DNA of 64,000 bases, taken from an uncultured Alistipes sp. Lineage in GTDB: Bacteria; Bacteroidota; Bacteroidia; Bacteroidales; Rikenellaceae. Under the pieces are notes generated by a model. It was given only the letters and a program-made list of their open reading frames with translations. It did no database searches and was not told the DNA's origin. Positions 1 through 8,622 of the stretch are shown here, one piece after another. The stretch spans positions 1-64,000 of the forward strand of contig CANASP010000003.1 in assembly GCA_947364365.1 (NCBI GenBank), written 5' to 3'. The position numbers were made by a program, and so were the translations under genes. Each line of letters begins with the position of its first letter. The first letter of the stretch is position 1.

Positions 1-63
1 ACCCGGAAACCCGGAAACCCGGAAACCCGGAAACCCGGAAACCCGGAAACCCGGAAACCCGGA
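1..63. repeat. 8-bp tandem repeat, about 8 copies (ACCCGGAA), truncated by window edge
   Basis: Seven perfect ACCCGGAA units are followed by an eighth whose last base is changed. The array continues to the first base of the window, so its true copy number is unknown. It ends about 36 bp before the first possible hflX start codon. The unit has no stop codon in any frame, and the hflX reading frame stays open through it to the window edge, where it would read as TRKPGNPE repeats. Because 8 is not a multiple of 3, any copy-number change would shift the frame if the array is translated. Confidence 0.95.
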
Positions 64-99
64 GCGACGACCGACGGCAACCATTCAAACACATCGGAT

Positions 100-1314
100 T
101 TGGAAGATAACAAAAGCAGACAGACGACGGATACGGCCGCCGCGAAGCGCGAGCGCGCGGTGATGGTGGCGGTCATCCGCGACAACCAACCGCCGGCACA
201 GGTCGAGGAGTACCTCGACGAGCTGGAGTTTCTGGCCGAGACGGCCGACATCACGTGCGAGCGCCGCTTCACGCAGCGCCTGCCGCAACCTTCGTCGCGC
301 ATCTACGTGGGGCCGGGCAAGCTCGACGAGATCGCCGCGTGGTGCAAGGAGCAGGAGATCGACGTGGCGATCTTCGACGACGAGCTCTCGCCGTCGCAGA
401 CGCGCAACATCGAGAAGGCGATGCCCTGCCGGATTCTCGACCGCACGCGCCTGATCCTCGACATTTTCCTGTCGCGGGCCCAGACGGCCTACGCCAAGAC
501 GCAGGTGCAGCTGGCCAACTACGAATACATGCTGCCCCGTCTGTCGGGCCTGTGGACCCACCTCGAGCGCCAGCGCGGCGGCACGGGGACGCGCGGCGGC
601 GCCGGCGAGCGCGAGATCGAGACCGACCGCCGCATCATACGGGGGCGCATCGCCAAGCTGAAGGAGGATCTGAAGAAGATCGACCGCCAGATGGCCGTGC
701 AGCGGTCGAACCGCGGCGCGATGGTGCGCGTGGCGCTGGTGGGCTACACCAACGTCGGCAAGTCGACGCTGATGAACCTCCTGTCGAAAAGCGAGGTCTT
801 CGCCGAGAACAAGCTCTTCGCCACGCTCGACACCACGGTGCGCAAGGTGGTCTTCGACAACCTGCCGTTCCTGCTGTCGGACACCGTGGGCTTCATCCGC
901 AAACTCCCCACGGAGCTCATCGAGTCGTTCAAGTCGACGTTGGACGAGGTACGCGAGGCCGATCTGCTGGTGCACGTGGTCGACATCTCGCACCCGCACT
1001 ACGAGGAGCAGATCGCCGTGGTGAAGCAGACGTTGCAGGAGATCGGCGCAGGCGACAAGCCCGTATACCTGGTGTTCAACAAGATCGATGCCTACACCTA
1101 CACCGAGAAGGATCCCTACGACCTGACGCCCCCGACGCGCGAGAACCTCTCGCTCGACGAGTTGAAGCGCAGCTGGATCGCGCAGGAGAACACCCCCTGC
1201 ATCTTCCTCTCGGCGCGCGAGCGCACGGGGATCGAGAAGTTCCGCACCGACCTCTACGGCATGGTGCGCGAGATCCACGCCGGGCGCTACCCCTTCAACA
1301 ACTTCCTCTACTGA
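100..1314 (+). CDS. hflX: HflX-type ribosome-associated GTPase
   Basis: HflX is a GTPase that binds and splits stalled 50S/70S ribosomes. The protein has the N-terminal nucleotide-binding HflX domain, the family signature RGGTGTRGGAGE (residues 159-170), then the G domain: P-loop GYTNVGKS (215-222), DTVGF (261-265) and NKID (327-330). It ends soon after the G domain at 404 residues, shorter than E. coli HflX. The start is unsure. TTG at 100 is the first start codon in frame; ATG at 163 would cut into the first conserved strand (AVMVAVI). The frame is also open leftwards through the tandem repeat to the window edge, so the real start may lie outside. upp follows after 25 bp, probably in one transcript. 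Confidence 0.93.
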   Translation: MEDNKSRQTTDTAAAKRERAVMVAVIRDNQPPAQVEEYLDELEFLAETADITCERRFTQRLPQPSSRIYVGPGKLDEIAAWCKEQEIDVAIFDDELSPSQTRNIEKAMPCRILDRTRLILDIFLSRAQTAYAKTQVQLANYEYMLPRLSGLWTHLERQRGGTGTRGGAGEREIETDRRIIRGRIAKLKEDLKKIDRQMAVQRSNRGAMVRVALVGYTNVGKSTLMNLLSKSEVFAENKLFATLDTTVRKVVFDNLPFLLSDTVGFIRKLPTELIESFKSTLDEVREADLLVHVVDISHPHYEEQIAVVKQTLQEIGAGDKPVYLVFNKIDAYTYTEKDPYDLTPPTRENLSLDELKRSWIAQENTPCIFLSARERTGIEKFRTDLYGMVREIHAGRYPFNNFLY

Positions 1315-1339
1315 CGCCAAAACCCTAAAAACCACCTCC

Positions 1340-1996
1340 ATGACCCTTCACATCCTCAGTGAACAGAACACCGTACTGAACAAGTTCATCGCCCAGATCC
1401 GCGACCGCGAGATCCAGAAGGACTCGATGCGCTTCCGCCGCAACATGGAACGCATCGGCGAGATCTCGGCCTACGAGATCTCGAAAACGCTGCACTACGC
1501 CCCCCGCATCGTGGAGACGCCGCTGGGTCAGGCCGAGGTGGCCCAGATCGACGATCGGATCGTCGTAGCGACGATCCTGCGCGCGGGGCTCCCGTTCCAC
1601 CAGGGCTTTATCAACTACTTCGACGACGCGCAGAACGCCTTCGTCTCGGCCTACCGCAAGAGCACCAAGGACGGCAAGTTCACGGTGAAAGTCGAGTACA
1701 TCTCGTGCGGCGATCTGGAGGGCAAGACACTGCTGCTCGTCGACCCGATGCTGGCCACCGGGTCGTCGCTCGTGCTGGCCTACGAGGCGCTGTGCGAGCG
1801 CGGCGGACAGCCGGCCCACACCCACGTGGCGTCGGTGATCGCCTCGGAGCAGGGCATCGACTACGTGATGAACCACATGCCGCACCAGACGACGACCGTA
1901 TGGGCCGCCGCGGTGGACGAGGAGCTCACCTCGCGCTGCTACATCGTGCCGGGGATCGGCGATGCGGGCGACCTGAGCTACGGCGAGAAGATCTGA
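1340..1996 (+). CDS. upp: Uracil phosphoribosyltransferase
   Basis: Salvages uracil: uracil + PRPP gives UMP + PPi, in the cytoplasm. The 218-residue length is close to the family norm. The PRPP-binding loop DPMLATGSS lies at residues 135-143, and the uracil-binding tail PGIGDAGD at 204-211 is intact. The ATG start follows hflX closely and the gene is followed by a strong intrinsic terminator, so hflX-upp looks like a two-gene unit ending here. The pairing with hflX appears to be positional rather than functional. Confidence 0.96.
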   Translation: MTLHILSEQNTVLNKFIAQIRDREIQKDSMRFRRNMERIGEISAYEISKTLHYAPRIVETPLGQAEVAQIDDRIVVATILRAGLPFHQGFINYFDDAQNAFVSAYRKSTKDGKFTVKVEYISCGDLEGKTLLLVDPMLATGSSLVLAYEALCERGGQPAHTHVASVIASEQGIDYVMNHMPHQTTTVWAAAVDEELTSRCYIVPGIGDAGDLSYGEKI

Positions 1997-2020
1997 CAAG
2001 GAGACCGCATACGAACGGAC

Positions 2021-2061
2021 GGGGCGCAGGATCGGAGACAATCCTGCGCCCCGCCTTTTTT
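2021..2061 (+). terminator. Rho-independent terminator of hflX-upp
   Basis: A perfect 12-bp GC-rich stem (GGGGCGCAGGAT / ATCCTGCGCCCC) closes an 8-nt loop and is followed within three bases by six T residues. It lies 25 bp after the upp stop codon. Confidence 0.93.
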
Positions 2062-2187
2062 CGACCGGATCCCGGGAAAGCGGACGCGGCACCTGCGGCC
2101 CGCCGGGCCGCCGCCCGGAAGCCGCCGTGCTGCCGGAGGCGCCATGCGCGAGATTCGCCGTGCGCGGGGTCCGCCGCCTCGGGCCGG

Positions 2188-3084
2188 TCACTCTCCGCGG
2201 GAGTCGCAGAGGCAGCCGGGCGATTCGAATTCGAGGGTGGCGTGGGCGATGCCCTCGCTGCGCAGCAGCGCCTTGATCCGCCCCTTGACCGTTTCGAGAC
2301 ACGAGAGATCCGAGACGACGACGTGGGCCGTGAGGGCGTTCTCGGTGGTGGAGAGGGCCCACACGTGGAGATGGTGGACCGCCTCGACCCCCTCCTGGGC
2401 GGCGATTCGCTCGCCGATCCGGACCGGATCGATCCCCGCGGGCACGCCGTCGAGCGCCAGGCGCAGGCTGTCGCGCAGGAGCGACCACACCGACGCGACG
2501 ATCACCCCGGCGACGAGGAGCCCCACGATCGGATCGAGGGGCAACCAGCCCGTCCAGCGGATGAGCAGGCCCGAGACCACCACCCCGACCGATACCAGCG
2601 CGTCGGCGGCCATGTGGAGGTAGGCCCCCTTGACGTTGAGGTCGTGCTCCTTGTCCTTGAGGAAAAGCCACGCCGTGAAGCCGTTGATCGCGACACCCAC
2701 GCCCGCGGTCCAGGCGACGGCCGCCCCGCCGACCGGCGCCGGATGGCGCAGCCGGGCGATACTCTCGGCGACGATGACCCCCACGGCGACGAGCAGGAGG
2801 AGCGAATTGGCGAGCGAGATGAGCACCGTGCTCTTCTTATATCCGTAGGTATAGCGCGGGCGGGGCGGCACCTGCGCCAGGCGGAAGGCCACGAGGGCCA
2901 GCAGGAGCCCCACGACGTCGGAGAGGTTGTGCCCGGCATCGGCCAACAGTCCCATCGATCCGTACCAGACACCCGCGGCGAACTCCACGACGACGAAGGC
3001 GACGTTGAGCGCGATACCCAGGCGGAAGGCGCGGTTGAGCGAGACGGCGGAGGCGTGCACGGAGCGGGAATGGTGATGCGGCAT
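2188..3084 (-). CDS. Cation diffusion facilitator (zinc exporter type)
   Basis: Inner-membrane antiporter of the CDF family, expected to export Zn(II) or similar divalent metals in exchange for protons. The 298-residue protein has a His-containing N-terminus, about six membrane segments and a C-terminal cytoplasmic domain. The transport site is readable: HxxxD in TM2 (H52, D56, with D49 nearby) and HxxxD in TM5 (H157, D161), the HD-HD arrangement typical of zinc-selective members. A His-rich start (MPHHHS) and a late CLC motif may bind metal. It stands alone between the upp terminator and a repeat-containing gap. Nothing in the sequence shows a metal-responsive operator. Confidence 0.93.
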   Translation of the reverse strand: MPHHHSRSVHASAVSLNRAFRLGIALNVAFVVVEFAAGVWYGSMGLLADAGHNLSDVVGLLLALVAFRLAQVPPRPRYTYGYKKSTVLISLANSLLLLVAVGVIVAESIARLRHPAPVGGAAVAWTAGVGVAINGFTAWLFLKDKEHDLNVKGAYLHMAADALVSVGVVVSGLLIRWTGWLPLDPIVGLLVAGVIVASVWSLLRDSLRLALDGVPAGIDPVRIGERIAAQEGVEAVHHLHVWALSTTENALTAHVVVSDLSCLETVKGRIKALLRSEGIAHATLEFESPGCLCDSRGE

Positions 3085-3180
3085 GGCGGGAAAGGGTTAT
3101 GGGGTCCGCTTCGGGAGGCTGCAATTACGCTGCCAGTTTCGCGTTGCGACGCACTCTTATATATGCAGGACTCCATTGGT

Positions 3181-3290
3181 GCGGGCTGCGCGGCCCTGAA
3201 GAGCCGCTATGTGCAACAGAAGAGAGCCAGCGGAGGCGGTTTTCGGAGCGGCAGCGACAGCTCTCCGCCCGGAGGCGACGCCGTGGCTAC
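3181..3290 (+). repeat. Dispersed intergenic repeat, tail of module B followed by module A (partial)
   Basis: The 200-bp gap between the CDF gene and the hemerythrin regulator contains a degenerate copy of the window's dispersed repeat. First comes a module B tail (GAGCCG, then a GCAACAGAAGAGAG-like end), then module A (GCCAGCGGAGGCGG through CTCTCCGCCCGGAGG). It ends next to the 3' end of the regulator gene. It matches copies near 15164, 30561 and 38070, recognised by eye. Confidence 0.6.
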
Positions 3291-4210
3291 TCGCTCTGGG
3301 GCAACGTCTCCTTGATCTCCGAGAGGTCGACCAGCTTGTTGACGATGGCGTAGATCGTAAGACCCGCGGGCGAGTGGATCTGCAACTTGGAGGCGATGTT
3401 GCGGCGGTGGGTGATGACCGTATGGGCCGAGATGCAGAGCGCATCGGCGATCTGCTTGTTGGTCATGCCCTTGACCACGCAGACGATGATCTCGCGCTCA
3501 CGCACGGAGAGCGGCTCCTGACGCATCGTGACAGCCCCGTCGGCGGCCAGCCGCTCGACGGCGGGGATGAAGATCTCGTTCTCGATGGCGTTGTGCGACG
3601 CGAGTTCCCGTTCGCAGGTGAAGATATCGTAGAGCACGCCGTTGAGCTCGTTGGTGCCGCCCGAGGGGTAATACTTGATGATGATGTTCTTCAGCTCGCT
3701 CAGGCGCGACTCGATCTGGTCGTGGTGGCGGCGGAAGGTGTCGATCGAGTAGTCGCTCGGCTCCCCGGCGAGCAGCGCCTCGACATAGGGGAAGACGGTC
3801 CGCTCCTCGTAGGTCATGTGGCGGTTGACCTCGGCGGCATACTCGTCGAAATAGCGCATCACGGCGAACGACACGTCGCTCAGGCTGCAATCGACCGCCT
3901 CGATGAGCTTGCGGCGGATCGACGGCAGGCGGAAGTCGAGGAAGTAGCCGTGGGAGTTGTGGAGGTAGTCGGTCAGCGCGCGCACCGAGACCTCGACGCC
4001 CTCCTCGACGCTCCGCTCGGGGTGCATGTGCCGGTCGACCACGGCCAGGAAGGTCGCGGCGTCGACCTTGTTCTCGTCGCACACCTGGGCGATGGTCTTG
4101 TCGCCGAAGCCCAGGGCGATGCCGAAGCGGCTCATCACCTGGAGAACGGGATAGTGGTCGCATACCAGATCGCACATGCGATCGTCGGCAGAATACCCGG
4201 TTTTATACAT
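3287..4210 (-). CDS. Hemerythrin-like domain fused to a LuxR-type HTH regulator
   Basis: Predicted one-component transcription factor of 307 residues. The N-terminal ~75 residues recall the ScdA/RIC N-terminus. Residues ~80-225 form a hemerythrin-like four-helix bundle with conserved ligands: H84/H87, H131-x3-E135, H162/H163 and H206-x3-E210. Residues ~234-294 are a LuxR/GerE helix-turn-helix (LSVREREI, NKQIADAL, TVITHRRNI). Hemerythrin domains bind diiron and react with O2 or NO, so redox or nitrosative sensing is the natural inference, not shown. I chose ATG 4210 because AGAGGA precedes it; a TTG six codons upstream is possible. A promoter box lies 31 bp upstream of the ATG. Targets are not evident. 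Confidence 0.8.
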   Translation of the reverse strand: MYKTGYSADDRMCDLVCDHYPVLQVMSRFGIALGFGDKTIAQVCDENKVDAATFLAVVDRHMHPERSVEEGVEVSVRALTDYLHNSHGYFLDFRLPSIRRKLIEAVDCSLSDVSFAVMRYFDEYAAEVNRHMTYEERTVFPYVEALLAGEPSDYSIDTFRRHHDQIESRLSELKNIIIKYYPSGGTNELNGVLYDIFTCERELASHNAIENEIFIPAVERLAADGAVTMRQEPLSVREREIIVCVVKGMTNKQIADALCISAHTVITHRRNIASKLQIHSPAGLTIYAIVNKLVDLSEIKETLPQSE

Positions 4211-4240
4211 GACAGTCCTCTTTTGCAAAGTTCACGCCAG

Positions 4241-4248
4241 CAAAGTTA
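4241..4248 (-). promoter_or_regulatory. Bacteroidetes -7 promoter box for the hemerythrin-LuxR gene
   Basis: TAACTTTG on the minus strand matches TAnnTTTG and lies 31 bp upstream of the chosen ATG, between this gene and the 3' end of the sulfatase gene. No clear -33 TTG is visible at the right distance. It suggests the regulator has its own transcript. Confidence 0.6.
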
Positions 4249-4287
4249 ATCAAAAATGGGGAGCCGGGAAATACCTAAAAAGAGGGA

Positions 4288-6111
4288 TCAGCGGCGGGCG
4301 ATGTCGACGTAGGTGCCCTGAAGGAGCGCACGGCCGATGTCGGCCAGCGCGGGGTCGCTCCCCTCGCGGAGCCGGTCGGAGGCGCCGTCCCAGATCGCCT
4401 GACCCGAGGCGTCGACCACGCCGAAGCCCTCGTTGAAGACGTAGTAGCCGAACGCGCGGGCAGGCGGGGCGAACAGGTCGCGGCTGAAGGCGAAGTCGTC
4501 GTGGGGCAGCCCCAGCTGGCCGAGCAGCGTGGCGGCCAGGTCGATCTGCGAGCCGTAGGTCTCCACGACGCGCGGCTCCCCGACGGCGCCGCCCAACCAC
4601 AGCATAGGGATACGGTGGCGCAGGGGCACGTCGTAGGCGAGGTCGGAGGGATAGGGGTAGCCGTGGTCGGCGACGAGCACCAGCAGCAGGTCCTTCCACG
4701 CGGGCGACGATCGGAGGCGGTCGACCAGGCGCCCCACGCAGTCGTCGGTGAAGGCCATGGCGTTGAGCAGGCGGTCGTCGAAGCGGTCGAAGGGAACATC
4801 GAACGGCGTATGGCTGCTCAGGGTGAGCCACCCGGCGAGGAAGGGCTGCCCCTCCCGCGCCCGCTCGATCACCCGTTCGGCGAAGAAGTCGCCCATGACC
4901 CGGTCGTCGTAGCCCCAGTCGGCCGCCGGCGTGTCGAAATGCAGATCCTTCTGCCAGACGAGCTCGCGCCACCCCGTGGCGTACATGTAGGAGGCCTGAT
5001 CCGTGAAGTTGAGGTCGCCGCCGTAGGTGAAGCTCGTCTCATAGCCCGCACGCGCGAAGCTGCGGGCCAGCGACGGCAGCTCGCGGCACTTGGCGGGAAG
5101 CTTCATGATGGAGATGCGTGTCTGCGCGGGATAGCCGCTCAGGATGGCCACCTCGCCGCGGTCGGTGCGGAACGAGTTGGCGAAGAAGTTCTCGAACCAG
5201 ACGCCCTCGCCCTTGAGCTGCTGCATGCGCGGCATGACCCACTCTCCGTCGATGCGTTCGTCCATGATCGTGCGGGCGAAACTTTCGAGGATGACCACCA
5301 CGACGTTGGGGCGGTCGGTCGTGAGCAGCCGCTCGGCAGGCGCGGCCGTGCGGTCGCCCGCGATGGCGTCGAGGCGCGAGGCGAGCTCCCCGTCGGAGAA
5401 GAAGGGATAGGCGGCGGCGTAGTCGTCGTTCTTGCCCAGCGTCGAGAGGAACGAGAAGGCGGGGTTGACGGCGGCGTGGTTGAGCAGCGTGTCGGCGCTG
5501 AAGCAGACCTTCGAGACGTTGGCCACCGAAGCGCCCAGCCCGCCGCGGATGGCCAGGAAGTCGAGCCCGGCGAGGAGCAGCATCGCCGCCGAGGCGGGTG
5601 CGGCCCACCGCAGGGGCAAAGGCTCGGCGTCGAACCAGCGGCGCACGACACGGCGGTAGGTCCACGCGAGGGCGCCGCCGTAGACGACGGCCAGCGCCGT
5701 CTGCCGCAGCCCCGTGGCCCAGTCGACGCTGGCCATCGCCTCGCGCGGGTCGGCCAGGTAGATGAGCACCGTGGCATCGAGCGGGAAGCCCCAATGGGGG
5801 TAGAGGGCCACGTTGACGGCGAAGGTCGCGGCGGCCAGCAGGGCGACGAGGGCGAAATAGAGGTCGAGCGCCACGGTCCACACCCGCCGCGGGACGGGGA
5901 GCCACAGCGTCGCGAGGGTGCAAAGGAGCGGCAGCGCCGTGATGTAGCCGGCGACGGTGAGGTCGAGCTTCAGTCCGTGCCAGAGGACGGCCCACCAGTC
6001 GGAGGCCGGGACCGAGGCGGCGTTGTAAAGCATGAAGACCGGTTTCTGGAGCGCCATGGCGACGAGCGTGGCGAGAAACACGGAGACGAGGAAGATCGTT
6101 TTGCGCTTCAT
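4288..6111 (-). CDS. LtaS-family sulfatase/phosphoglycerol transferase-like membrane protein
   Basis: Resembles lipoteichoic-acid-synthase-type enzymes: about five N-terminal membrane segments (residues 1-190), then a periplasmic alkaline-phosphatase-fold domain. Metal and nucleophile positions fit the family: E276 in LESFA, T316 in FRTDRGE as nucleophile, and D482-H483 in ADHG. Bacteroidales have no lipoteichoic acid, so members here probably move phosphoglycerol or phosphoethanolamine onto glycolipids or glycans; the substrate is unknown. The 607-residue length is usual. It is the last gene of the run that includes rnpA and yidD, starting 12 bp after the yidD stop. Confidence 0.85.
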   Translation of the reverse strand: MKRKTIFLVSVFLATLVAMALQKPVFMLYNAASVPASDWWAVLWHGLKLDLTVAGYITALPLLCTLATLWLPVPRRVWTVALDLYFALVALLAAATFAVNVALYPHWGFPLDATVLIYLADPREAMASVDWATGLRQTALAVVYGGALAWTYRRVVRRWFDAEPLPLRWAAPASAAMLLLAGLDFLAIRGGLGASVANVSKVCFSADTLLNHAAVNPAFSFLSTLGKNDDYAAAYPFFSDGELASRLDAIAGDRTAAPAERLLTTDRPNVVVVILESFARTIMDERIDGEWVMPRMQQLKGEGVWFENFFANSFRTDRGEVAILSGYPAQTRISIMKLPAKCRELPSLARSFARAGYETSFTYGGDLNFTDQASYMYATGWRELVWQKDLHFDTPAADWGYDDRVMGDFFAERVIERAREGQPFLAGWLTLSSHTPFDVPFDRFDDRLLNAMAFTDDCVGRLVDRLRSSPAWKDLLLVLVADHGYPYPSDLAYDVPLRHRIPMLWLGGAVGEPRVVETYGSQIDLAATLLGQLGLPHDDFAFSRDLFAPPARAFGYYVFNEGFGVVDASGQAIWDGASDRLREGSDPALADIGRALLQGTYVDIARR

Positions 6112-6123
6112 CTTGACTGACGG

Positions 6124-6384
6124 TTAGGGAACGGGATCGTAGCCGCTGCCGCCCCAGGGGTGGCAGCGCGCCAGGCGCCGGAGCGTGAGCCAGCCGCCCC
6201 GCAGCGGGCCGTGGCGGCGCAGCGCCTCGAGCGCATAGGCCGAGCAGGTGGGCGTGAAGCGGCACGAGGGCGGCGTGAGGGGCGAAATGCAGAGCTGGTA
6301 GAGGCGCACCAGCGCCACCAGCGGCAGCGCGGCCAGGCGCCTACATGCGCTCCGCGATCGATTCCAGAATCCGGCGGAGGGCAT
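6124..6384 (-). CDS. yidD: Membrane protein insertion efficiency factor YidD
   Basis: Small membrane-associated protein that helps YidC/Sec insertion. Its family hallmarks are clear: [10 protein letters not shown], the cysteine segment [15 protein letters not shown] and the tail [13 protein letters not shown]. Starting at the ATG at 6384 gives 86 residues and overlaps the end of rnpA by 44 bp in another frame. Later non-ATG starts would give about 70 residues, so the N-terminus is uncertain. The rnpA-yidD pair is widely conserved, and the overlap suggests translational coupling. Confidence 0.9.
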   Translation of the reverse strand: MPSAGFWNRSRSACRRLAALPLVALVRLYQLCISPLTPPSCRFTPTCSAYALEALRRHGPLRGGWLTLRRLARCHPWGGSGYDPVP

Positions 6385-6712
6385 GGTCGATGGTTTTGTA
6401 GGGGAGCACCTCCTTGGAGGAGTAGACGAGCGCCAGGTCGACGTTGAGCGGCGCGGCGCCGGCGGTGAGCAGCTCCTTATGCAGGCGGTAGGCCTCCTTG
6501 GTGCGGCGGCGCAGCAGGTTGCGGCGATTGGCCCGCTTGTGGAACTTCTTGGGGACCGAGAAGAGCACCTCGACCGACCGCTCGGCATCGGGCTCGGCGT
6601 ACCACACGTAGCGGAAGGGGAAGACGAAGCCGCTCTCGCCGCTCTCGAAGAGCCGACGGACGGCCCCGAGCGAGCGGAGCCGCTCCGAGCGGGAGAGCGA
6701 ACGATCGGGCAT
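6341..6712 (-). CDS. rnpA: Ribonuclease P protein component
   Basis: Protein subunit of RNase P, which matures tRNA 5' ends. The 123-residue sequence carries the RNR signature ([18 protein letters not shown], residues ~60-77) and the hydrophobic strand [13 protein letters not shown] before it. ATG 6712 begins [14 protein letters not shown], the expected N-terminus. It starts 7 bp after the hemD stop and overlaps yidD downstream. rpmH is not adjacent here; rnpA instead sits in a hemD-rnpA-yidD run. Confidence 0.94.
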   Translation of the reverse strand: MPDRSLSRSERLRSLGAVRRLFESGESGFVFPFRYVWYAEPDAERSVEVLFSVPKKFHKRANRRNLLRRRTKEAYRLHKELLTAGAAPLNVDLALVYSSKEVLPYKTIDHALRRILESIAERM

Positions 6713-6719
6713 GGCTGAA

Positions 6720-7580
6720 TTATTTACGGGAGTCGGACGTGCGGCGCGTCCGGCTCTTCTTGAGCAGTTTGTGCTGCTGGCTGCGGATGAACTCCTCCTT
6801 GTCGGGGTCGTCGCCCGGCACCACGGGTTCGGGCTCCTCGCCGCGCGAGAGCTTGTCGAGCAGCAGGTCGATGGCCTTGACCATCGAGGGGGCCGCGGGG
6901 GTCGGCGCGGCGGCCACGACCACCAGCCCCTCGTGGACGGCCGTGCGGAGCGTGGCGTCGCCGAAGACGGCGACGGGCGGGAGCGCGGCACCGTCGAACT
7001 TGGCCACCAGCGTGCGCACGTCGGTGGGCGAATAGAGCGCCAGCAGGTCGTAGTCGGCCGGGTGGACGTCGTCCATGTCGGCGGCGACCGTACGGGCCAG
7101 GATCACCGGGTCGACCGGCAGCTTGAGCTTGGCCAGCGTCTCGGGCAGCTCGGGCTTGTGGGGCTCGCTCAACGCCAGGAGGAACTTCTCCTCCTTATGC
7201 TTGACGATCAACTCGATAAGCGAGTTGAACGTACCGTCGGCGAACGAGATCTTGCGCTTGCGGTAGACGATGTATTTCTGGAGGTAGAGCGCGACGGCCT
7301 CGGTCTGGCAGATATACTTCATCGTCTCGGGGACCGTGATGCGGGCCTCCTCGCAGATGTGGAAAAAGCTGTCGACGGTCGTGCGCGAGGTGAAGATCAC
7401 GGCCGTGTGGGTCAGGATTTCCACGCGCTGCGAGCGGAACTCCTTGAGCGAAACACCCACTACGCGGATGAAGGGTTTATAGGCGACTTCGATGCCGTGG
7501 CGGCGGGAGAGTTCGAAAAAGGGCGATTTCTCGACGATAGCGGGCCGCGGCTGCGACACCAGTATGTTCCTCACTTCCAA
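6720..7580 (-). CDS. hemD: Uroporphyrinogen-III synthase-like protein
   Basis: HemD closes and inverts ring D of hydroxymethylbilane to make uroporphyrinogen III. The sequence shows the two-lobed HemD pattern: an N-terminal LVSQPRP strand, [10 protein letters not shown] (~63-72), an ALSEPHK segment and [14 protein letters not shown] in the second lobe. It is 286 residues, somewhat long, with a charged C-terminal extension ([10 protein letters not shown] to [11 protein letters not shown]). The start is TTG at 7580; GTG two codons on is an alternative. HemD is poorly conserved, so the family call rests on pattern and on the neighbourhood with DUF4271 and rnpA. Confidence 0.82.
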   Translation of the reverse strand: MEVRNILVSQPRPAIVEKSPFFELSRRHGIEVAYKPFIRVVGVSLKEFRSQRVEILTHTAVIFTSRTTVDSFFHICEEARITVPETMKYICQTEAVALYLQKYIVYRKRKISFADGTFNSLIELIVKHKEEKFLLALSEPHKPELPETLAKLKLPVDPVILARTVAADMDDVHPADYDLLALYSPTDVRTLVAKFDGAALPPVAVFGDATLRTAVHEGLVVVAAAPTPAAPSMVKAIDLLLDKLSRGEEPEPVVPGDDPDKEEFIRSQQHKLLKKSRTRRTSDSRK

Positions 7581-7614
7581 ATTACCGGAGTTTTAAATTA
7601 CCAATCATTCGGTC

Positions 7615-8622
7615 TTATCTCGCCAGAAGCAGCCATACGAAGCTCACAGGAAAGATTTCGACGGTGCAAAGGTACAAAAACCAATGCAAAATCGAAATTT
7701 TTTTACCAAGAAACAGATGGAGCGTCTCGCGCAGGTAGAGCATGTAGGTGACGGCGATCCCCCCGGCCACCAGACACAGCCACACGTTGCCCTCGCCCCG
7801 CGGACAGAGGGCGTAGAGCGCCAATGCGGGGACGACGACAACGACAGCGAGCGCCAGGTAGATGCGCCCCACCGACAGCAGCTGGGAGACGGTCGCCTGC
7901 GTGCGCGTGACAGCGCCCGCCAGACGCAGCAGAGCCGCCCGGAAGAGCACGACGACGGCGCAGAGCGCGGTCGAGAGCAGCGGCAGGGCCAGCAGCAGCT
8001 CCGGCGCGAAACGGGCCGAGCGGGCGGGCGGGAGCAGCTCGTCGGCCCCTTTGACCGCCGCGAGCCCCACGAAGAGCAGGCCGATGGCGGTGGTGACGTG
8101 GAGAAAGCGGGCGAAACCGCTGCGGCCGGGGTCCTCGGCCAGGCGCTCGCTCGACGCCGCATCGCGCGAGATGCGGCTCAGGAGGCTGCGCACGTCGCCC
8201 AGATTGCGGTAGAGCAGCATGACGTAGAGCCCCGCGAGCAGCAGCACCGCCCCCTCGAACGAGACGGTGGCGACGAGCGATCCGCGCGCCTCTGCGCGGA
8301 AGGGCGGCGCGTCCGCCCGCTCCGAGCGGAGGCCGTAGACCGTCTCCGGAGCGGCCTCGCGCCAGCGCACGAGCGTATCGCCGGCCCGAAACGCGTCGGC
8401 AAGGCTGTCGGGCGCCGCCTGGCAACGCCCCCACGGCAGCGCCAGCGTATCGGCCACAGCGGACGTGTCGGCGGACGGCAGCGCGGGAGACGCCGCCGCG
8501 GTCGAATCGGAGGCCCCGGCTGCCGCCGGGGTCGCGACGATGGCCGACGACGACGCGGCGGGCGCCGGCGGCGTGGCGGCGCGGAAGGATCCGAACGTGC
8601 GGTATGTCGCGCTGTCGGGCAT
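7615..8622 (-). CDS. DUF4271 membrane protein
   Basis: Integral membrane protein of unknown function, 335 residues. The first ~110 residues are Ala/Pro/Ser-rich and low in complexity. About seven hydrophobic segments follow, ending in a conserved-looking C-terminus (GKKISILHWFLYLCTVEIFP). I match it to DUF4271 by its placement between a kinase and hemD and by its topology, not by search. Its ATG overlaps the kinase stop codon by one base (TAATG), a sign of translational coupling. It could assist haem or envelope functions, but nothing in the sequence proves this. Confidence 0.75.
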   Translation of the reverse strand: MPDSATYRTFGSFRAATPPAPAASSSAIVATPAAAGASDSTAAASPALPSADTSAVADTLALPWGRCQAAPDSLADAFRAGDTLVRWREAAPETVYGLRSERADAPPFRAEARGSLVATVSFEGAVLLLAGLYVMLLYRNLGDVRSLLSRISRDAASSERLAEDPGRSGFARFLHVTTAIGLLFVGLAAVKGADELLPPARSARFAPELLLALPLLSTALCAVVVLFRAALLRLAGAVTRTQATVSQLLSVGRIYLALAVVVVVPALALYALCPRGEGNVWLCLVAGGIAVTYMLYLRETLHLFLGKKISILHWFLYLCTVEIFPVSFVWLLLAR

